Source: an uncultured Lachnospiraceae bacterium
GTDB taxonomy: Bacteria > Bacillota > Clostridia > Lachnospirales > Lachnospiraceae
DNA length: 64,000 nucleotides
Reading direction: 5' to 3'
Assembly (NCBI GenBank): GCA_947626285.1
Contig: CANQRR010000004.1
Location: forward strand, 1 to 64,000
This document shows positions 8,769 through 18,874 of the stretch, piece by piece. Under the pieces are notes generated by a model. That model did not search any database. It worked only from the letters and a program-made list of their open reading frames with translations, and was not told the DNA's origin. Position 1 is the stretch's first letter, and each line of letters starts with the position of its first letter. Made by a program: the position numbers and the translations under genes.

Positions 8769-10106
8769 CTATCCCTTTTCTATAGACATTGAAAGTTCTA
8801 CTTTATACCCTTGTATCGCACCAATCATGTCATTTAAAAGCAGAGTCAGCCCAAAGAAAGCAAACGGTAACACATAAACCATGCAGCGATTATAATCACC
8901 GTAAGTCCCTAAAAATACCGAAATGACAATTGCTGACAAAATGCCAACCGTTCCCAAGTAATACCAAGGACATTTACCGCTTTTCAGCCATTTTTTTACA
9001 AGGAGAAAAAGTGCTGCCAGATCAATCAAATAAATATGTCCGATACGAAGGACAAAAATAAGAAGACTCTGTATTTGCAGTACAAAATGATCGATCGTAT
9101 TTTCATTTGATGTTACTGTTTCATCCATTTTAAGCCGTAGATTGACATTGTCTGTAAATCGACTAAGTAAATATCGCACATAGCAAATAGGGTCAGATTT
9201 GATACAATATGAATTAAATTCTGCTAATTGAGGATTGTACTCCCTCTTATTGCTGCCAAACATACATGAAATTTCTTTAAGAACCCTTCCCCCTACCTGC
9301 TGTTTATTTTCCATATAAATTCTTTCCATTTCCTTTACTAATTCCTGATCAGGGTAATTTTTGTAAATGCCACTTTCCAGACAGGCCGCCAAAGTATGCT
9401 GCGGTCCTCTATTATCAATACTGAAAGTACCCGCATAAATATAAACCTGGCATGCATAGGCAAACAACACTATGACAATCAGTAGATTAATTCCCATCAG
9501 TCTACACACAATCCTGCGTTTTTCCTTTTGAAGGAAAAATTGTATAGCAAACAGAACAAAAACTGCTGGCACATAGATGAGCAATGCAGATTTTTCACAA
9601 ACGTTCAGAAAAACTAGCAGCAACAGCCGAACTCCATTTTTTCCAGTACTATTTCGGATATAATGGACTGTAAAATAGAGTAAAAAAACACTTAAGGAAA
9701 GTGCAAATGATTCTGAGAGAATGAAGGTATCAAAACCCATGACTTCCGGATAACACCCATAGAATACTGCCGCAATGCAGGCGATCAGTCGATTCTCTGT
9801 CGCTAATTTTACTGCCTTATAAAAAAAGATGACTGCAATTAAGGATACCAAGATCTGACACCATACTACACCTGTCAAATAAGAATCATGGAACAAGAAT
9901 TTATTTATCCATACAATCATTGGATAAAATGGCATCCTATTTCCCTCTCGAAATCCGCCCCATCCAGTTATATATGATTGAGTATCAGGCTTAATTTGCA
10001 CAAATATCACATTTTTATAATTGACAAAACGGAACAGTAAAACCAACAACATACTTATCAGTTCCGGTAAAGGTATTGCTTTTTTCTGTACTTTATATTT
10101 TCTCAC
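8769..10106 (-). CDS. Polytopic membrane protein, probable GT-C type glycosyltransferase (copy 1)
   Basis: This 445-residue integral membrane protein has about ten to twelve hydrophobic segments. After the first membrane helix comes a loop with [12 protein letters not shown] and EGNRMPFYP. An acidic residue in this position is the hallmark of GT-C (PMT/ArnT-like) enzymes that use polyprenyl-phosphate sugars on the outer membrane face. The protein is clearly paralogous to the one at 11750-13099, with the same loop and the same NRGPxHxLxACLE and YPDQELVxxxE segments. The start is a GTG only two bases after AAGGAGCC and overlaps the upstream oxidoreductase by 14 bp. The function is inferred from topology and context; no precise family is recognised. 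Confidence 0.75.
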   Translation of the reverse strand: MRKYKVQKKAIPLPELISMLLVLLFRFVNYKNVIFVQIKPDTQSYITGWGGFREGNRMPFYPMIVWINKFLFHDSYLTGVVWCQILVSLIAVIFFYKAVKLATENRLIACIAAVFYGCYPEVMGFDTFILSESFALSLSVFLLYFTVHYIRNSTGKNGVRLLLLVFLNVCEKSALLIYVPAVFVLFAIQFFLQKEKRRIVCRLMGINLLIVIVLFAYACQVYIYAGTFSIDNRGPQHTLAACLESGIYKNYPDQELVKEMERIYMENKQQVGGRVLKEISCMFGSNKREYNPQLAEFNSYCIKSDPICYVRYLLSRFTDNVNLRLKMDETVTSNENTIDHFVLQIQSLLIFVLRIGHIYLIDLAALFLLVKKWLKSGKCPWYYLGTVGILSAIVISVFLGTYGDYNRCMVYVLPFAFFGLTLLLNDMIGAIQGYKVELSMSIEKG

Positions 10107-11688
10107 GGCTCCTTTTCCCTTCTCTTTTGCTTTCGTGATATTCTGCAGCAGTATTTATATTCCAGATTTCCTCTTTAAATGCCCCGTTCTCTAAAATGCT
10201 TTTTACCGCGGTAAATGCCGTCTCCATCGAATGATCCATGTTATTGTACCGATGCTGTCCGTTTCTTCCAATACAATACAGATTTGAAAACTGATTCAGC
10301 CAAGCACGCAATGTATCAATCTGACGATAAGTGTCAAAATAGGCGGGATATGCTTTCTTTACCTTTTCACAGTGAGCATCCAGTACATTTTTCGGAGAAG
10401 AAAGGATTCCCATAGCCATCAATTCCTTTACAGCTAGATCAACCCATTCTTTTTCAGATTTCCGCCAGTATTTATCATTTTCTGTACAGAAATATTCCAG
10501 ACCGAGCCAGACTGTTTTCTGCGGCTCCTTTACCAGATAAGGCGACCAGTTATTGAATATCTGAATCCGACCCATCTGTATGTCAGCATCCTGCACATAG
10601 ATCCAGCAATCTGGGATAATATTCGATAAAGTTTGCCGATCCGTCTTATTTTTTAAGTTCAGACTGTCTGTCAAAAGTCCTACCGTCACAAAATCACGGT
10701 ACGGAAGGCCTGCAGCAATCTTTCTTATATTAGAAGGAACCCCATTCATTCCGAAAACTAAATCCTTTAAAGGCATGGTTGAAATCAGGATATCGACAGG
10801 CATTTCCATATGCTCTATTTCTTGCATATCACAACTTTCCGTCCATACAGAAATAATCTGCTCCTTTATTGTTTTGATCCCAGTTACTTTCCGGTTCAGC
10901 AAAATCTTACCGCCCATTTTCTGAAATTTGTCTGCAGCGGCTTTCCACAACTGGCCGGGACCATATTTAGGATACCAGAACTCCTCGATTAAAGAAGTCT
11001 CCACTTCTCTTCTCTTTTCACTGCCCCATATACTTTTCCAGAAAATATCTCTTAACACCTCGGCCACAGATATGCCCTTCACACGTTGTGCGCCCCAGTC
11101 GGCGGAGATATCCCGCGGATGCCGTCCCCATACTTTTCGAGTATAATTTTCAAAAAACATCTGATATAATTTGCACCCAAACCGATTGATATAGAAATCT
11201 TCCAGAGAATGTTCTTCTTTTTTATGTAACGCTACCGCCAAATAGCTACTGCCTGCTTCAAATGTGGTGCACAACCCCATATTGCGGATAGTATTCCAGT
11301 TTAATTTTACTGGATAATCAAAGAATTTTTTTTGATAATAGATCCGCGAACTACGCTTTCGCAAAAGCATGACCGCATCTTCCGTCTCAGGGTCCGGACC
11401 ACCTGGTGGCAAAGGCACCTGACGCTTCAGCAATTTATCATCCATGGCTTCTCTTCCCTGCAATGGCAGGATTTCCTGCCACCATTGCAGCACACGCTCA
11501 TCCTTTGAAAAAAAACGATGTCCGCCAATGTCCATCCGATTCCCATTGTAACAAACGGTACGCGACAATCCACCGATTTGATTCGACTCTTCCAGAATAG
11601 TCACATCATATTCTTTTGTCCGCTTTAGCAGTTCGTATCCAGCAGTGATGCCCGCCGGGCCTGCACCAACAATAATTACTTTTTTCAT
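10093..11688 (-). CDS. FAD-dependent NAD(P)-binding oxidoreductase (COG1232-like, polysaccharide cluster type)
   Basis: This flavoprotein of about 531 residues has the N-terminal ADP-binding motif [14 protein letters not shown] and the second glycine box IGGLSRT, followed by [10 protein letters not shown] with a WW pair. It resembles protoporphyrinogen-oxidase or phytoene-desaturase-like oxidoreductases often found in surface glycan clusters. It is not a canonical UDP-galactopyranose mutase in its N-terminal signature, though a sugar-nucleotide ring or redox reaction is possible. The ATG at 11688 is preferred over the GTG one codon earlier. It sits between two paralogous membrane proteins and overlaps the next gene by 14 bp. 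Confidence 0.85.
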   Translation of the reverse strand: MKKVIIVGAGPAGITAGYELLKRTKEYDVTILEESNQIGGLSRTVCYNGNRMDIGGHRFFSKDERVLQWWQEILPLQGREAMDDKLLKRQVPLPPGGPDPETEDAVMLLRKRSSRIYYQKKFFDYPVKLNWNTIRNMGLCTTFEAGSSYLAVALHKKEEHSLEDFYINRFGCKLYQMFFENYTRKVWGRHPRDISADWGAQRVKGISVAEVLRDIFWKSIWGSEKRREVETSLIEEFWYPKYGPGQLWKAAADKFQKMGGKILLNRKVTGIKTIKEQIISVWTESCDMQEIEHMEMPVDILISTMPLKDLVFGMNGVPSNIRKIAAGLPYRDFVTVGLLTDSLNLKNKTDRQTLSNIIPDCWIYVQDADIQMGRIQIFNNWSPYLVKEPQKTVWLGLEYFCTENDKYWRKSEKEWVDLAVKELMAMGILSSPKNVLDAHCEKVKKAYPAYFDTYRQIDTLRAWLNQFSNLYCIGRNGQHRYNNMDHSMETAFTAVKSILENGAFKEEIWNINTAAEYHESKREGKRSREKI

Positions 11689-11749
11689 CACTCTTTTTCC
11701 GTATTCCTCGCATTCTATCGTTTAAGTTAAGATTTTGATTCTCCACTGT

Positions 11750-13099
11750 TTATTCCCCATAATTCATCGTCCATACAAGAAAATCTCTCAATAACAGCGC
11801 CAGCCCAAAAAAGGCAAAGGGCAGGACATAGCTAGTACATCGCATATAACTGCTATATGTTCCCACTGTCACTGAAACCAAGATTACCAGGATCATTCCC
11901 GTCGTTCCCAGATAATACCAGAGGCACTCCTTATTTCTTTTCCTTTTTATAATCAGCAACAGCAAAACTGCCCCACTGATCAAATAGGCGTGTCCAATCT
12001 TCATCGGTGGAAACAGGATTAACTGAATCTGATAAATTTTACGGAGTGCCGACGAACCTTCATCCACATCAGACCACGATAATTTATACTCTTTTCCCAT
12101 TGTAGTTACAAAACGCTGTAGCATAAATTTTATATACACATCCGGATCTGACCGAATGCAGTAATTATTAAATTCGTTCATCTTAGCATTACGCTCTTTT
12201 ATTGTCTCGCCAAACAGATGCACAATTGGTCCAAGTGTTTCCGCCCATCGAATAGATTTGTCATTTTCCACCCATATCTTTTCTATCTTTTCCACCAATT
12301 CCTGATCTGGATAGTTTTGATACAAATCTGTTTCCAGGCAGGCCACTAACATATGGAATGGTCCTCTGTTATCAATACAGAATGTAGCTGCGTTTCGCCA
12401 TACCTGTCCTGCGTAGAGCAACAGAAAAAAAGTAATTCCAAGCAAAACGGCAGAAAGCTTCCATATTGTCTTCCTCATATCCTTCAAATAAAAAAACTGT
12501 ATCGCCATAAAGACCAAATATGCTATCACATAAACAAACATCGCCGACTTCAAAAGCACTGCCATCAGCACGCAAAACACCATCGCCATACCGCTTCTAA
12601 AAAAATGTAACCGTATGTAACAGACTGTATGATATAGCAGAAATACACTGATCGAGAGTGCAAGCGATTCTGTAAGGATTTGTACATCACATCGCAAGAT
12701 CAATGGATTACCCCCATAGAGAAAAGCTATGGCACAGGCAATCTTCTGGTTTTCCGTTGCTATCCGCACCGCACGATACAGATACCATACCGCAATCAGC
12801 GAGACAATAATCTGGCAGATAACTACTCCGGTCAGATATCCATCGTGAAATAAGAACCGATTCATCTGAATGAGGAGTGGGTACAGCGGCATACGATTTC
12901 CTTCCAAAAATGTATTCCAAGTCAATTCTACATATGATTTTGTATCCCCCTCTATCTGCGGCTTATTGATCGCCAGATAAAACAGAATTCGAATCAGAAG
13001 CACACAAGCGGCTATGATCCATTCCACTCTCCCCCATTTCTTTTGTACACCAAAATTATGCGTACGTCTTTTCCTGACAGGTACGATGCTTTTTTCCAT
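11750..13099 (-). CDS. Polytopic membrane protein, probable GT-C type glycosyltransferase (copy 2)
   Basis: This is a membrane protein of about 449 residues, paralogous to the one at 8769. It shares the first-loop acidic motif (EGDTKSYVELTW), EGNRMPLYP, GYLTGVVxCQI, FCIDNRGPFHMLVACLE and the terminal [15 protein letters not shown] helix. The open frame extends to 13141, overlapping the GT4 stop, but AAGGAG lies seven bases before the ATG at 13099, so that start is chosen. The protein has a basic cytoplasmic N-terminus (VRKRRTHNFGVQKKW) before the first membrane helix. It probably transfers a sugar from a lipid carrier on the outer face, by analogy with GT-C proteins. Confidence 0.75.
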   Translation of the reverse strand: MEKSIVPVRKRRTHNFGVQKKWGRVEWIIAACVLLIRILFYLAINKPQIEGDTKSYVELTWNTFLEGNRMPLYPLLIQMNRFLFHDGYLTGVVICQIIVSLIAVWYLYRAVRIATENQKIACAIAFLYGGNPLILRCDVQILTESLALSISVFLLYHTVCYIRLHFFRSGMAMVFCVLMAVLLKSAMFVYVIAYLVFMAIQFFYLKDMRKTIWKLSAVLLGITFFLLLYAGQVWRNAATFCIDNRGPFHMLVACLETDLYQNYPDQELVEKIEKIWVENDKSIRWAETLGPIVHLFGETIKERNAKMNEFNNYCIRSDPDVYIKFMLQRFVTTMGKEYKLSWSDVDEGSSALRKIYQIQLILFPPMKIGHAYLISGAVLLLLIIKRKRNKECLWYYLGTTGMILVILVSVTVGTYSSYMRCTSYVLPFAFFGLALLLRDFLVWTMNYGE

Positions 13100-13131
13100 T
13101 GTTCTTCTCCTTGCTATATTCATGATGCGGC

Positions 13132-14220
13132 TCACAAACACATCCTACGCAGATTCTCCCGAAGCTGTTCCGCATGTTCCCGCGCTGTCCCCCATTCGCG
13201 CATTCTCTGCCGCGCTGCATCTCCCAGTCGATTAGCCTCCTGCGGATGCTCAATCAGGTATTGCATCGCGTACGAAAGCGTCTCCGCATCCCCCACCGGC
13301 ACCAACAGGCCGTCTTTTCCGCTCTCGATCAACATAGAAGGTCCTGTGAGACAGTCGGTAGAAATACAAGGCAGACCCGCAGCCATCGCTTCCATCAGAG
13401 CGTTGGGACAGCCTTCATAATCTGAACTGAGTACAAAAGCGTCTGCTTCCTCATACCGTTTTTCAATATCTTTCACCCAGTCTTGAAGAAACACCCTGTC
13501 CTTCAATCCAAGTTCCTCGACCTGTGCTCTCAGCTCTTTTTCCTGCCATAGAAAATCGCTGTGCGGCCGGCCATAGATAGTCAATGCAGCCACGACATTG
13601 CCGGTTCGTCGAATCATCTTTCCAAATGCATCGATCAGCAGCCTCTGGTTTTTCTGTGGCTGCAGTCTGCCCACGCTGATAAAATGCATTATCCTATTCG
13701 TGGGCTGTTTATGGATTTGCAAAAACCGGTTGTCAAGGATATTATGTACTTCAAACAATTTACTCTGAAGTTTCTTCGAAAAAAATCGTCTCTGCCCTTC
13801 AGTCTGAATCCAGATGCCTTTTGCAAATCGGCATGCCAGTTTTCTTCGAAAGTAGTCGCTTTTCTTTGGGAGTTCCTTTTCCAGATTCGTCCGAACGGTA
13901 TAAATCAGTCTGCTTCTGGAGAGCAAAACCGCAAGGTGGAATGTCACATAGAATGGCAAAACTACGTCCCCATGAATTTTCCGCAGCAGCGCCGCCATTA
14001 AAAGCTGATTACATGCACCTTTCAGTCTGGGTATCCTAATCCGGTCGCCATGCAGCAGATGTCTATGTATCCGTTTATCCACGATATAATCGTCCTTCGA
14101 ATCGACAATACTTACAACGTGGACTTCCTCTCCCATCTTAACAAGCTCATTCGCAAAAGCCACCGCTTCTCTCTCAGCGCCACCATTTGCCAATTGCTTT
14201 ACGATGAATACAATCCTCAT
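13132..14220 (-). CDS. GT4 glycosyltransferase, paralog 3
   Basis: This is a 362-residue GT-B enzyme starting MRIVFIVKQLANGGAERE. The EX7E motif is in YEGCPNALMEAMAAGLP, followed by STDCLTGPSMLI; the STDCLTGP variant is shared only with paralog 4. Its ATG lies 3 bp beyond the stop of the preceding gene and has no strong ribosome binding site, which suggests translational coupling. The donor sugar is unknown. The acceptor-side half (about residues 40-130) differs more from the other copies than the donor half, as expected if each copy uses a different acceptor. Confidence 0.9.
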   Translation of the reverse strand: MRIVFIVKQLANGGAEREAVAFANELVKMGEEVHVVSIVDSKDDYIVDKRIHRHLLHGDRIRIPRLKGACNQLLMAALLRKIHGDVVLPFYVTFHLAVLLSRSRLIYTVRTNLEKELPKKSDYFRRKLACRFAKGIWIQTEGQRRFFSKKLQSKLFEVHNILDNRFLQIHKQPTNRIMHFISVGRLQPQKNQRLLIDAFGKMIRRTGNVVAALTIYGRPHSDFLWQEKELRAQVEELGLKDRVFLQDWVKDIEKRYEEADAFVLSSDYEGCPNALMEAMAAGLPCISTDCLTGPSMLIESGKDGLLVPVGDAETLSYAMQYLIEHPQEANRLGDAARQRMREWGTAREHAEQLRENLRRMCL

Positions 14221-14223
14221 AGA

Positions 14224-15333
14224 TTATCCGCAAAGCCTCCGTATATTTTCCAAAAGCATTCCTGCCAACTCTTCCCTGCCCTTCCATGCCTGCATCCTCT
14301 TTCTCGCCGCCTTTCCCATCTCAGCCGCCTGCTGGGGATGTCGGACAAAAAATTCCAGTGCTTGTGACATGGCCTCCACATCTCCCACCGGCACCAGCAA
14401 CCCATTTTCTCCACTCGTAATCAGGGCAGACGGACCCGTGAGACAGTCTGTGGAGATACAGGGAAGTCCTGCCGCCATTGCCTCCATCAAGGCATTGGGT
14501 AGCCCCTCATAATCGGAACTGAGTAAAAAGACATCCGCTTGCTCATAACATTTTTCAATTTCTTGCATACGGCCAGGCATAAATACACGTTCTTCCAGAT
14601 GATGCGTCTGTACTAAAACCTTTAATTCATTTTCAATCGGGCCTTCCCATGGCATAGACTGTCCATATATGGTAAGTGTAGCATCCCTGTTTCCTGTCTT
14701 TTCCAACATGCTTGCAAATGCCTCAACCAGCAGCCTTTGATTTTTTTGTGAATGGAATCTGCCCACCGTAATGATTCGCCGGATTTCTGTTCGTTCCCGT
14801 TCCGGTATTCCGAGGAAACGAGTATCTAAAATATTAGGAACCTCGAATATTTTCTCCTGCATTTGATCCGGGAAAAAGCGGCGCTGAGCCTCTGTCTGAA
14901 TCCAGATGGCGTCTGCCGTATGCGCCGCACGTCTCCATCTATTCCTATCTGCTTTATTCGTATATTTTTTTTCCAGATTATTACGAACCGCAAGCAAAAC
15001 CTTTGTCCCGGAAAACAATGCAGCAAGCCGAAGTATCGGATAGTATTTAAACGATAGATTAACTGCAAGTATAATGTCGGCATGCAGGCACCGCAGTTCA
15101 GGCACTGCATTCCGCCATCGAAATAAAACGCGCAGCTTAGGAATATTTACACGCGATGTGAGGGATAAGCGGTGCAGCCATACTCTCTGATCAATCTCGT
15201 AGTCGCTTGCTACACACTGAATACAGATAATATGAACCTCCTCTCCCATCTCCGCAAACACATTAGCAAAAGCAATAGTCTCTCTCTCCGCTCCACCGTT
15301 TTGTAATTGATCCGTAACAAAAATAATTTTCAT
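14224..15333 (-). CDS. GT4 glycosyltransferase, paralog 4
   Basis: This is a GT-B glycosyltransferase of about 369 residues starting MKIIFVTDQLQNGGAERE. The EX7E motif is in YEGLPNALMEAMAAGLP, with STDCLTGPSALI after it. The frame is open to a TTG at 15354, but the ATG at 15333 follows GAGGAAGCTT and matches the N-terminus of the other copies. The gene lies 11 bp after the upstream paralog and 3 bp before the downstream one. The acceptor-side region contains RWRNAVPELRCLHADIILAV, which is specific to this copy. The sugar specificity is unknown. Confidence 0.9.
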   Translation of the reverse strand: MKIIFVTDQLQNGGAERETIAFANVFAEMGEEVHIICIQCVASDYEIDQRVWLHRLSLTSRVNIPKLRVLFRWRNAVPELRCLHADIILAVNLSFKYYPILRLAALFSGTKVLLAVRNNLEKKYTNKADRNRWRRAAHTADAIWIQTEAQRRFFPDQMQEKIFEVPNILDTRFLGIPERERTEIRRIITVGRFHSQKNQRLLVEAFASMLEKTGNRDATLTIYGQSMPWEGPIENELKVLVQTHHLEERVFMPGRMQEIEKCYEQADVFLLSSDYEGLPNALMEAMAAGLPCISTDCLTGPSALITSGENGLLVPVGDVEAMSQALEFFVRHPQQAAEMGKAARKRMQAWKGREELAGMLLENIRRLCG

Positions 15334-15344
15334 AAGCTTCCTCA

Positions 15345-16454
15345 TCAGGAACAAATCTTATGTAAGTTTTCCAACAGACACTTTGCCTGTTCCTGCGCCG
15401 TTCCCCATTTTCGCATTCTTTGTCTTGCTGCCTTCCCAAACTGACCTGCCTTCTGTGGATAATCAATTAGGTATCCCATTGCCTGAGCCATAGTTTCCAC
15501 ATCGCCCACAGGTACAAGCAACCCATTCTCCCCATTTACAATCAATTCTGAGGGACCAGTGGGACAGTCTGTAGAAATACAGGGAAGCCCTGCCGCCATC
15601 GCCTCCATCAAAGCATTTGGGAATCCCTCGTGATCTGAGCCAAACACAAACGCGTCTGCTTCCTCATATCTTTTCTCAATTTCTCTTGTCCGCCCAGGAA
15701 AGAAAACACGATCCTCCAATCGAAGCTGACAGACTAACTCTTTCAATTCTTTCTCTGTCTGTCGGTAATTCTTTCGGGATTGTCCGTATATTGTTAAAGT
15801 AGCCAATGTGTTGCCAGTGCAACGAATCATTCGCTCAAAAGCCTTTACCAAAAGCTTCTGATTTTTCTGTGGATGCAGCCTCCCTACACTAATGAAACGC
15901 ACAATTTGCCTTGGATTCTCTCTCGGTATCTCTAAAAACTTAGTGTCAAGGATATTGTGTACTTCAAACAGTTTTTTTTGCATAGACTTCGGGAAAAATT
16001 GTCTCTGTGCAGTTGTCTGAATCCACACACCGTCTGAAAACCGACACGCAAGATCCTTTCTGCGCCTATCCTTTGGGTTCGGAATCTCTCTCTCCGGATT
16101 ACCGCGCACGGTATAGACCAGCCTGGTTTTCGAAAATACCGTTGCGAGAAACAGTCGAAAATAATAACTGTGCGGCACATAGAAAGACAAAATCACGTCC
16201 CCATGAATCCTTCGTAACTGCCTTGCCATGGAAAGCTGTGTACAAATATTCCGCAGCTTCCGGTGTCTGGACATTTTAAAAGCCTGCAGCCAACACCTCT
16301 GTACTCGTACATCCACTGCATAATCATCCTCTACATTGTGAATGCATGCAATATAGACTTCTTCTCCCATTCGAACCAGTTCGTTTGCAAATGCTGTCAC
16401 TTCCCTTTCTGCCCCGCCACCGGTCAATTGCGATATAATAAAAATAATTTTCAT
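15345..16454 (-). CDS. GT4 glycosyltransferase, paralog 5
   Basis: This is a GT-B enzyme of about 369 residues starting MKIIFIISQLTGGGAERE. The EX7E motif is in HEGFPNALMEAMAAGLP and STDCPTGPSELI follows. The frame extends to a GTG at 16481, but the ATG at 16454 aligns with the other copies and has AGGT upstream. It is most similar to paralog 3 in the region after the first domain (QLRRIHGDVILSFYVPHSYY against LLRKIHGDVVLPFYVTFHLA). It probably works at the cytoplasmic membrane face on the lipid-linked glycan. Donor and acceptor are unknown. Confidence 0.9.
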   Translation of the reverse strand: MKIIFIISQLTGGGAEREVTAFANELVRMGEEVYIACIHNVEDDYAVDVRVQRCWLQAFKMSRHRKLRNICTQLSMARQLRRIHGDVILSFYVPHSYYFRLFLATVFSKTRLVYTVRGNPEREIPNPKDRRRKDLACRFSDGVWIQTTAQRQFFPKSMQKKLFEVHNILDTKFLEIPRENPRQIVRFISVGRLHPQKNQKLLVKAFERMIRCTGNTLATLTIYGQSRKNYRQTEKELKELVCQLRLEDRVFFPGRTREIEKRYEEADAFVFGSDHEGFPNALMEAMAAGLPCISTDCPTGPSELIVNGENGLLVPVGDVETMAQAMGYLIDYPQKAGQFGKAARQRMRKWGTAQEQAKCLLENLHKICS

Positions 16455-16484
16455 AAATATACCTGATAAAAATATTTTCACGTT

Positions 16485-17591
16485 TCAACTGCAGATTCTC
16501 TTTAATTGATTTAAAAGCTGTTCTGCTAATTCTTCATCGCTTCCCCACTCCTGCATAGTCTGCCTTGCCTGTCTTCCCATTTGCTCCGCCTTCTGCGGCT
16601 CCTTAATAAACAATTCCATAGCCTGCGACATAGCATCTACATCCCCAACCGGCACCAGAATCCCATTTTCCCCGCTCTTAATCAAAACTGACGGACCGGT
16701 GGGACAATCTGTAGATATACAGGGCAGGCCGGAACCCATTGCTTCCATCAGCGCATTTGGCAGCCCTTCATAATCCGATCCAAATACAAAGGCATCCGCC
16801 TGCGCATATCTGGTTTCTATGTCCTTCACCCAGCCCAGAAGAAAAACACGCTCTTCCAGATGATATTTGCGAATCAGACTCTTTAACGCTTCTTCTGTTC
16901 CAGGAATGTCCTCTTTCTCTTTCCCATAGATCGCAAGTGTCGCCTTACTATTTCCCGTCCGTTCCAGCAGTTTCGCAAACGCTTCAATCAATAATCCCTG
17001 ATTCTTCTGCGGATGCAGCCGCCCTACGCTGATAAAATGAACGATCTCCCCTCGATAAGTTTTCTTTATATCCAGAAATTTCCTGTCCAGAATATTCCGC
17101 ACTTCAAAAACTTTTTCTTGCACATATACAGGCAGAAATTTTCTTTGTTCTCTTGTCTGTATCCAAATGGCATCCGCCATACGGCAGATTTTTTCATGCT
17201 GTTTTCTTCTTCTCTTCTCCGGATATTTTTTATCCACATTGTTGATGATCGCATAGACCATTCTGGTTTTTGTAAAAAGGGTTGCCACCCATATGCGCCA
17301 ATTACGATCCAGCGATGGATTGTCGGAAATGAGAACGTCTCCCGAAAGTCCACGCAACTGTTTTATCGACAGGATGATATTGCACAACCCTCTGAGTTTA
17401 GGGATACGCACCTTGGAATTACGCTGCCAGAATGTTCGCACCCTCGGATCCAAGGTATAGTCAATTCCGATGTTATGAAGATAAGCGATACAGACATCCT
17501 GCCCTATTCGTACAAGCGCGTTGGCAAAAGTAACCACTTCCCGCTCCGCACCCCCATTAGTTAAATGTCTGGTCACAAATACGATCCTCAT
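16485..17591 (-). CDS. GT4 glycosyltransferase, paralog 6
   Basis: This is a GT-B enzyme of about 368 residues starting MRIVFVTRHLTNGGAERE. The EX7E motif is in YEGLPNALMEAMGSGLP; this copy has GSGLP where the other five have AAGLP. A GTG six codons upstream is an alternative start, and the ribosome binding site is weak for both. It is the first of the GT4 block to be transcribed, 31 bp after the UDP-glucose dehydrogenase gene. This order puts uronate donor synthesis next to the transferases, so at least one of the six copies probably uses UDP-GlcA or UDP-GalA; which one is unknown. Confidence 0.9.
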   Translation of the reverse strand: MRIVFVTRHLTNGGAEREVVTFANALVRIGQDVCIAYLHNIGIDYTLDPRVRTFWQRNSKVRIPKLRGLCNIILSIKQLRGLSGDVLISDNPSLDRNWRIWVATLFTKTRMVYAIINNVDKKYPEKRRRKQHEKICRMADAIWIQTREQRKFLPVYVQEKVFEVRNILDRKFLDIKKTYRGEIVHFISVGRLHPQKNQGLLIEAFAKLLERTGNSKATLAIYGKEKEDIPGTEEALKSLIRKYHLEERVFLLGWVKDIETRYAQADAFVFGSDYEGLPNALMEAMGSGLPCISTDCPTGPSVLIKSGENGILVPVGDVDAMSQAMELFIKEPQKAEQMGRQARQTMQEWGSDEELAEQLLNQLKRICS

Positions 17592-17622
17592 AGTTTTTTT
17601 GCCTTTCACAAGTCGCTTTCAT

Positions 17623-18873
17623 CTAATCTCTCCCGAACAGATCCCTCGTATAGACCTTCTCTTTTACGTCCTCGAGCACACACTCATACCTGTTTGCAAT
17701 GATTACGTCTGCTTCAGCCTTAAACCGCTCAATATCATTCACCACAGAGTTTCCAAAGAACGTCTCGCCATCCTTCAATGCCGGCTCATAGATGATGACC
17801 GTCGCTCCCTTATCCTTTAGTCGCTTCATCACGCCCTGGATACTGCTCTGGCGGAAATTATCCGAATCGCTCTTCATCGCCAGCCTATACACGCCCACCG
17901 TGACCGGTCGTCCCTTCCGGGCGTCCTGCACATTGCCTGCCGCATTATACCTGGCCTTCTCCAGCACACGGTCTGTGATAAAATCTTTCCTTGTCCTGTT
18001 GCTTTCGATGATCGCGCCGATCAGGTTCTCCGGCACATTCTGATAGTTGGAAAAAAGCTGCTTCGTGTCCTTGGGAAGACAATAACCGCCATAGCCAAAG
18101 GATGGATTGTTGTAATAGTCCCCGATTCTGGGATCCAGACTGACGCCTCTGATGATGTCCGCCGTATCCAGCCCTTTCACTTCCGCATAGGTATCTAATT
18201 CGTTGAAAAACGATATTCTGAGCGCCAGATATGTGTTTGCGAACAGTTTTACCGCTTCCGCCTCCGTATAACCCATATAAAGAGTATCAATATGCTCCCT
18301 GACCGCTCCCTCTGCCAGCATTCCGGCAAATATCTCAGCGGATTCCCTGCTCTTCGCATCACATCCCACTATGATCCGGCTCGGAAAAAGATTATCATAG
18401 AGAGCTCTGGATTCCCTCAGAAATTCCGGACTGAAAAGAATTCGGCTCGTGCCAAACCTCCTGCGAACGCTTTCTGTGTATCCCACAGGGACGGTGCTTT
18501 TGATCACAATAACCGCCCTGTCACTGCTCTTGAGGATAAGACCGATCAACGCTTCCACGGCCGAACAGTCGAAAAAATTCTTCTGTGAATCATAATCGGT
18601 CGGCACCGCTATAATCACAAAATCCGCATCTGCGTACGCCGCAGCGCCGTCGAGCGTGGCAAGCAGATCCAGCTCTTTATCTGCCAGATATTTTTCTATT
18701 TCCTTATCCAGTACCGGGCTAATCCGGTTGTTGATTTTCTCAACTCTTTCCGGCAGGATATCTACCGCTGTGACCTCGTTGTGCTGTGAAAGCAGCACTG
18801 CAAGGGACAACCCCACATAACCTGTGCCCGCGACAGCAATGCGGTACCTTCTGCCTGTTTTTCCGTTTATCAT
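17623..18873 (-). CDS. UDP-glucose 6-dehydrogenase
   Basis: This enzyme of about 416 residues oxidises UDP-glucose to UDP-glucuronate with two NAD in the cytoplasm. The Rossmann motif is [13 protein letters not shown] and the catalytic cysteine lies in [16 protein letters not shown], the form typical of UDP-glucose dehydrogenases. The open frame extends 35 codons upstream into the lyase gene, but GGAAGG lies seven bases before the ATG at 18873 and the N-terminus then fits the family. The stop of the preceding lyase gene ends one base before this start. Its product would feed the epimerase at 109-1155 to give UDP-GalA, matching the PL9-type lyase encoded next door. Confidence 0.93.
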   Translation of the reverse strand: MINGKTGRRYRIAVAGTGYVGLSLAVLLSQHNEVTAVDILPERVEKINNRISPVLDKEIEKYLADKELDLLATLDGAAAYADADFVIIAVPTDYDSQKNFFDCSAVEALIGLILKSSDRAVIVIKSTVPVGYTESVRRRFGTSRILFSPEFLRESRALYDNLFPSRIIVGCDAKSRESAEIFAGMLAEGAVREHIDTLYMGYTEAEAVKLFANTYLALRISFFNELDTYAEVKGLDTADIIRGVSLDPRIGDYYNNPSFGYGGYCLPKDTKQLFSNYQNVPENLIGAIIESNRTRKDFITDRVLEKARYNAAGNVQDARKGRPVTVGVYRLAMKSDSDNFRQSSIQGVMKRLKDKGATVIIYEPALKDGETFFGNSVVNDIERFKAEADVIIANRYECVLEDVKEKVYTRDLFGRD

Positions 18874-18874
18874 T

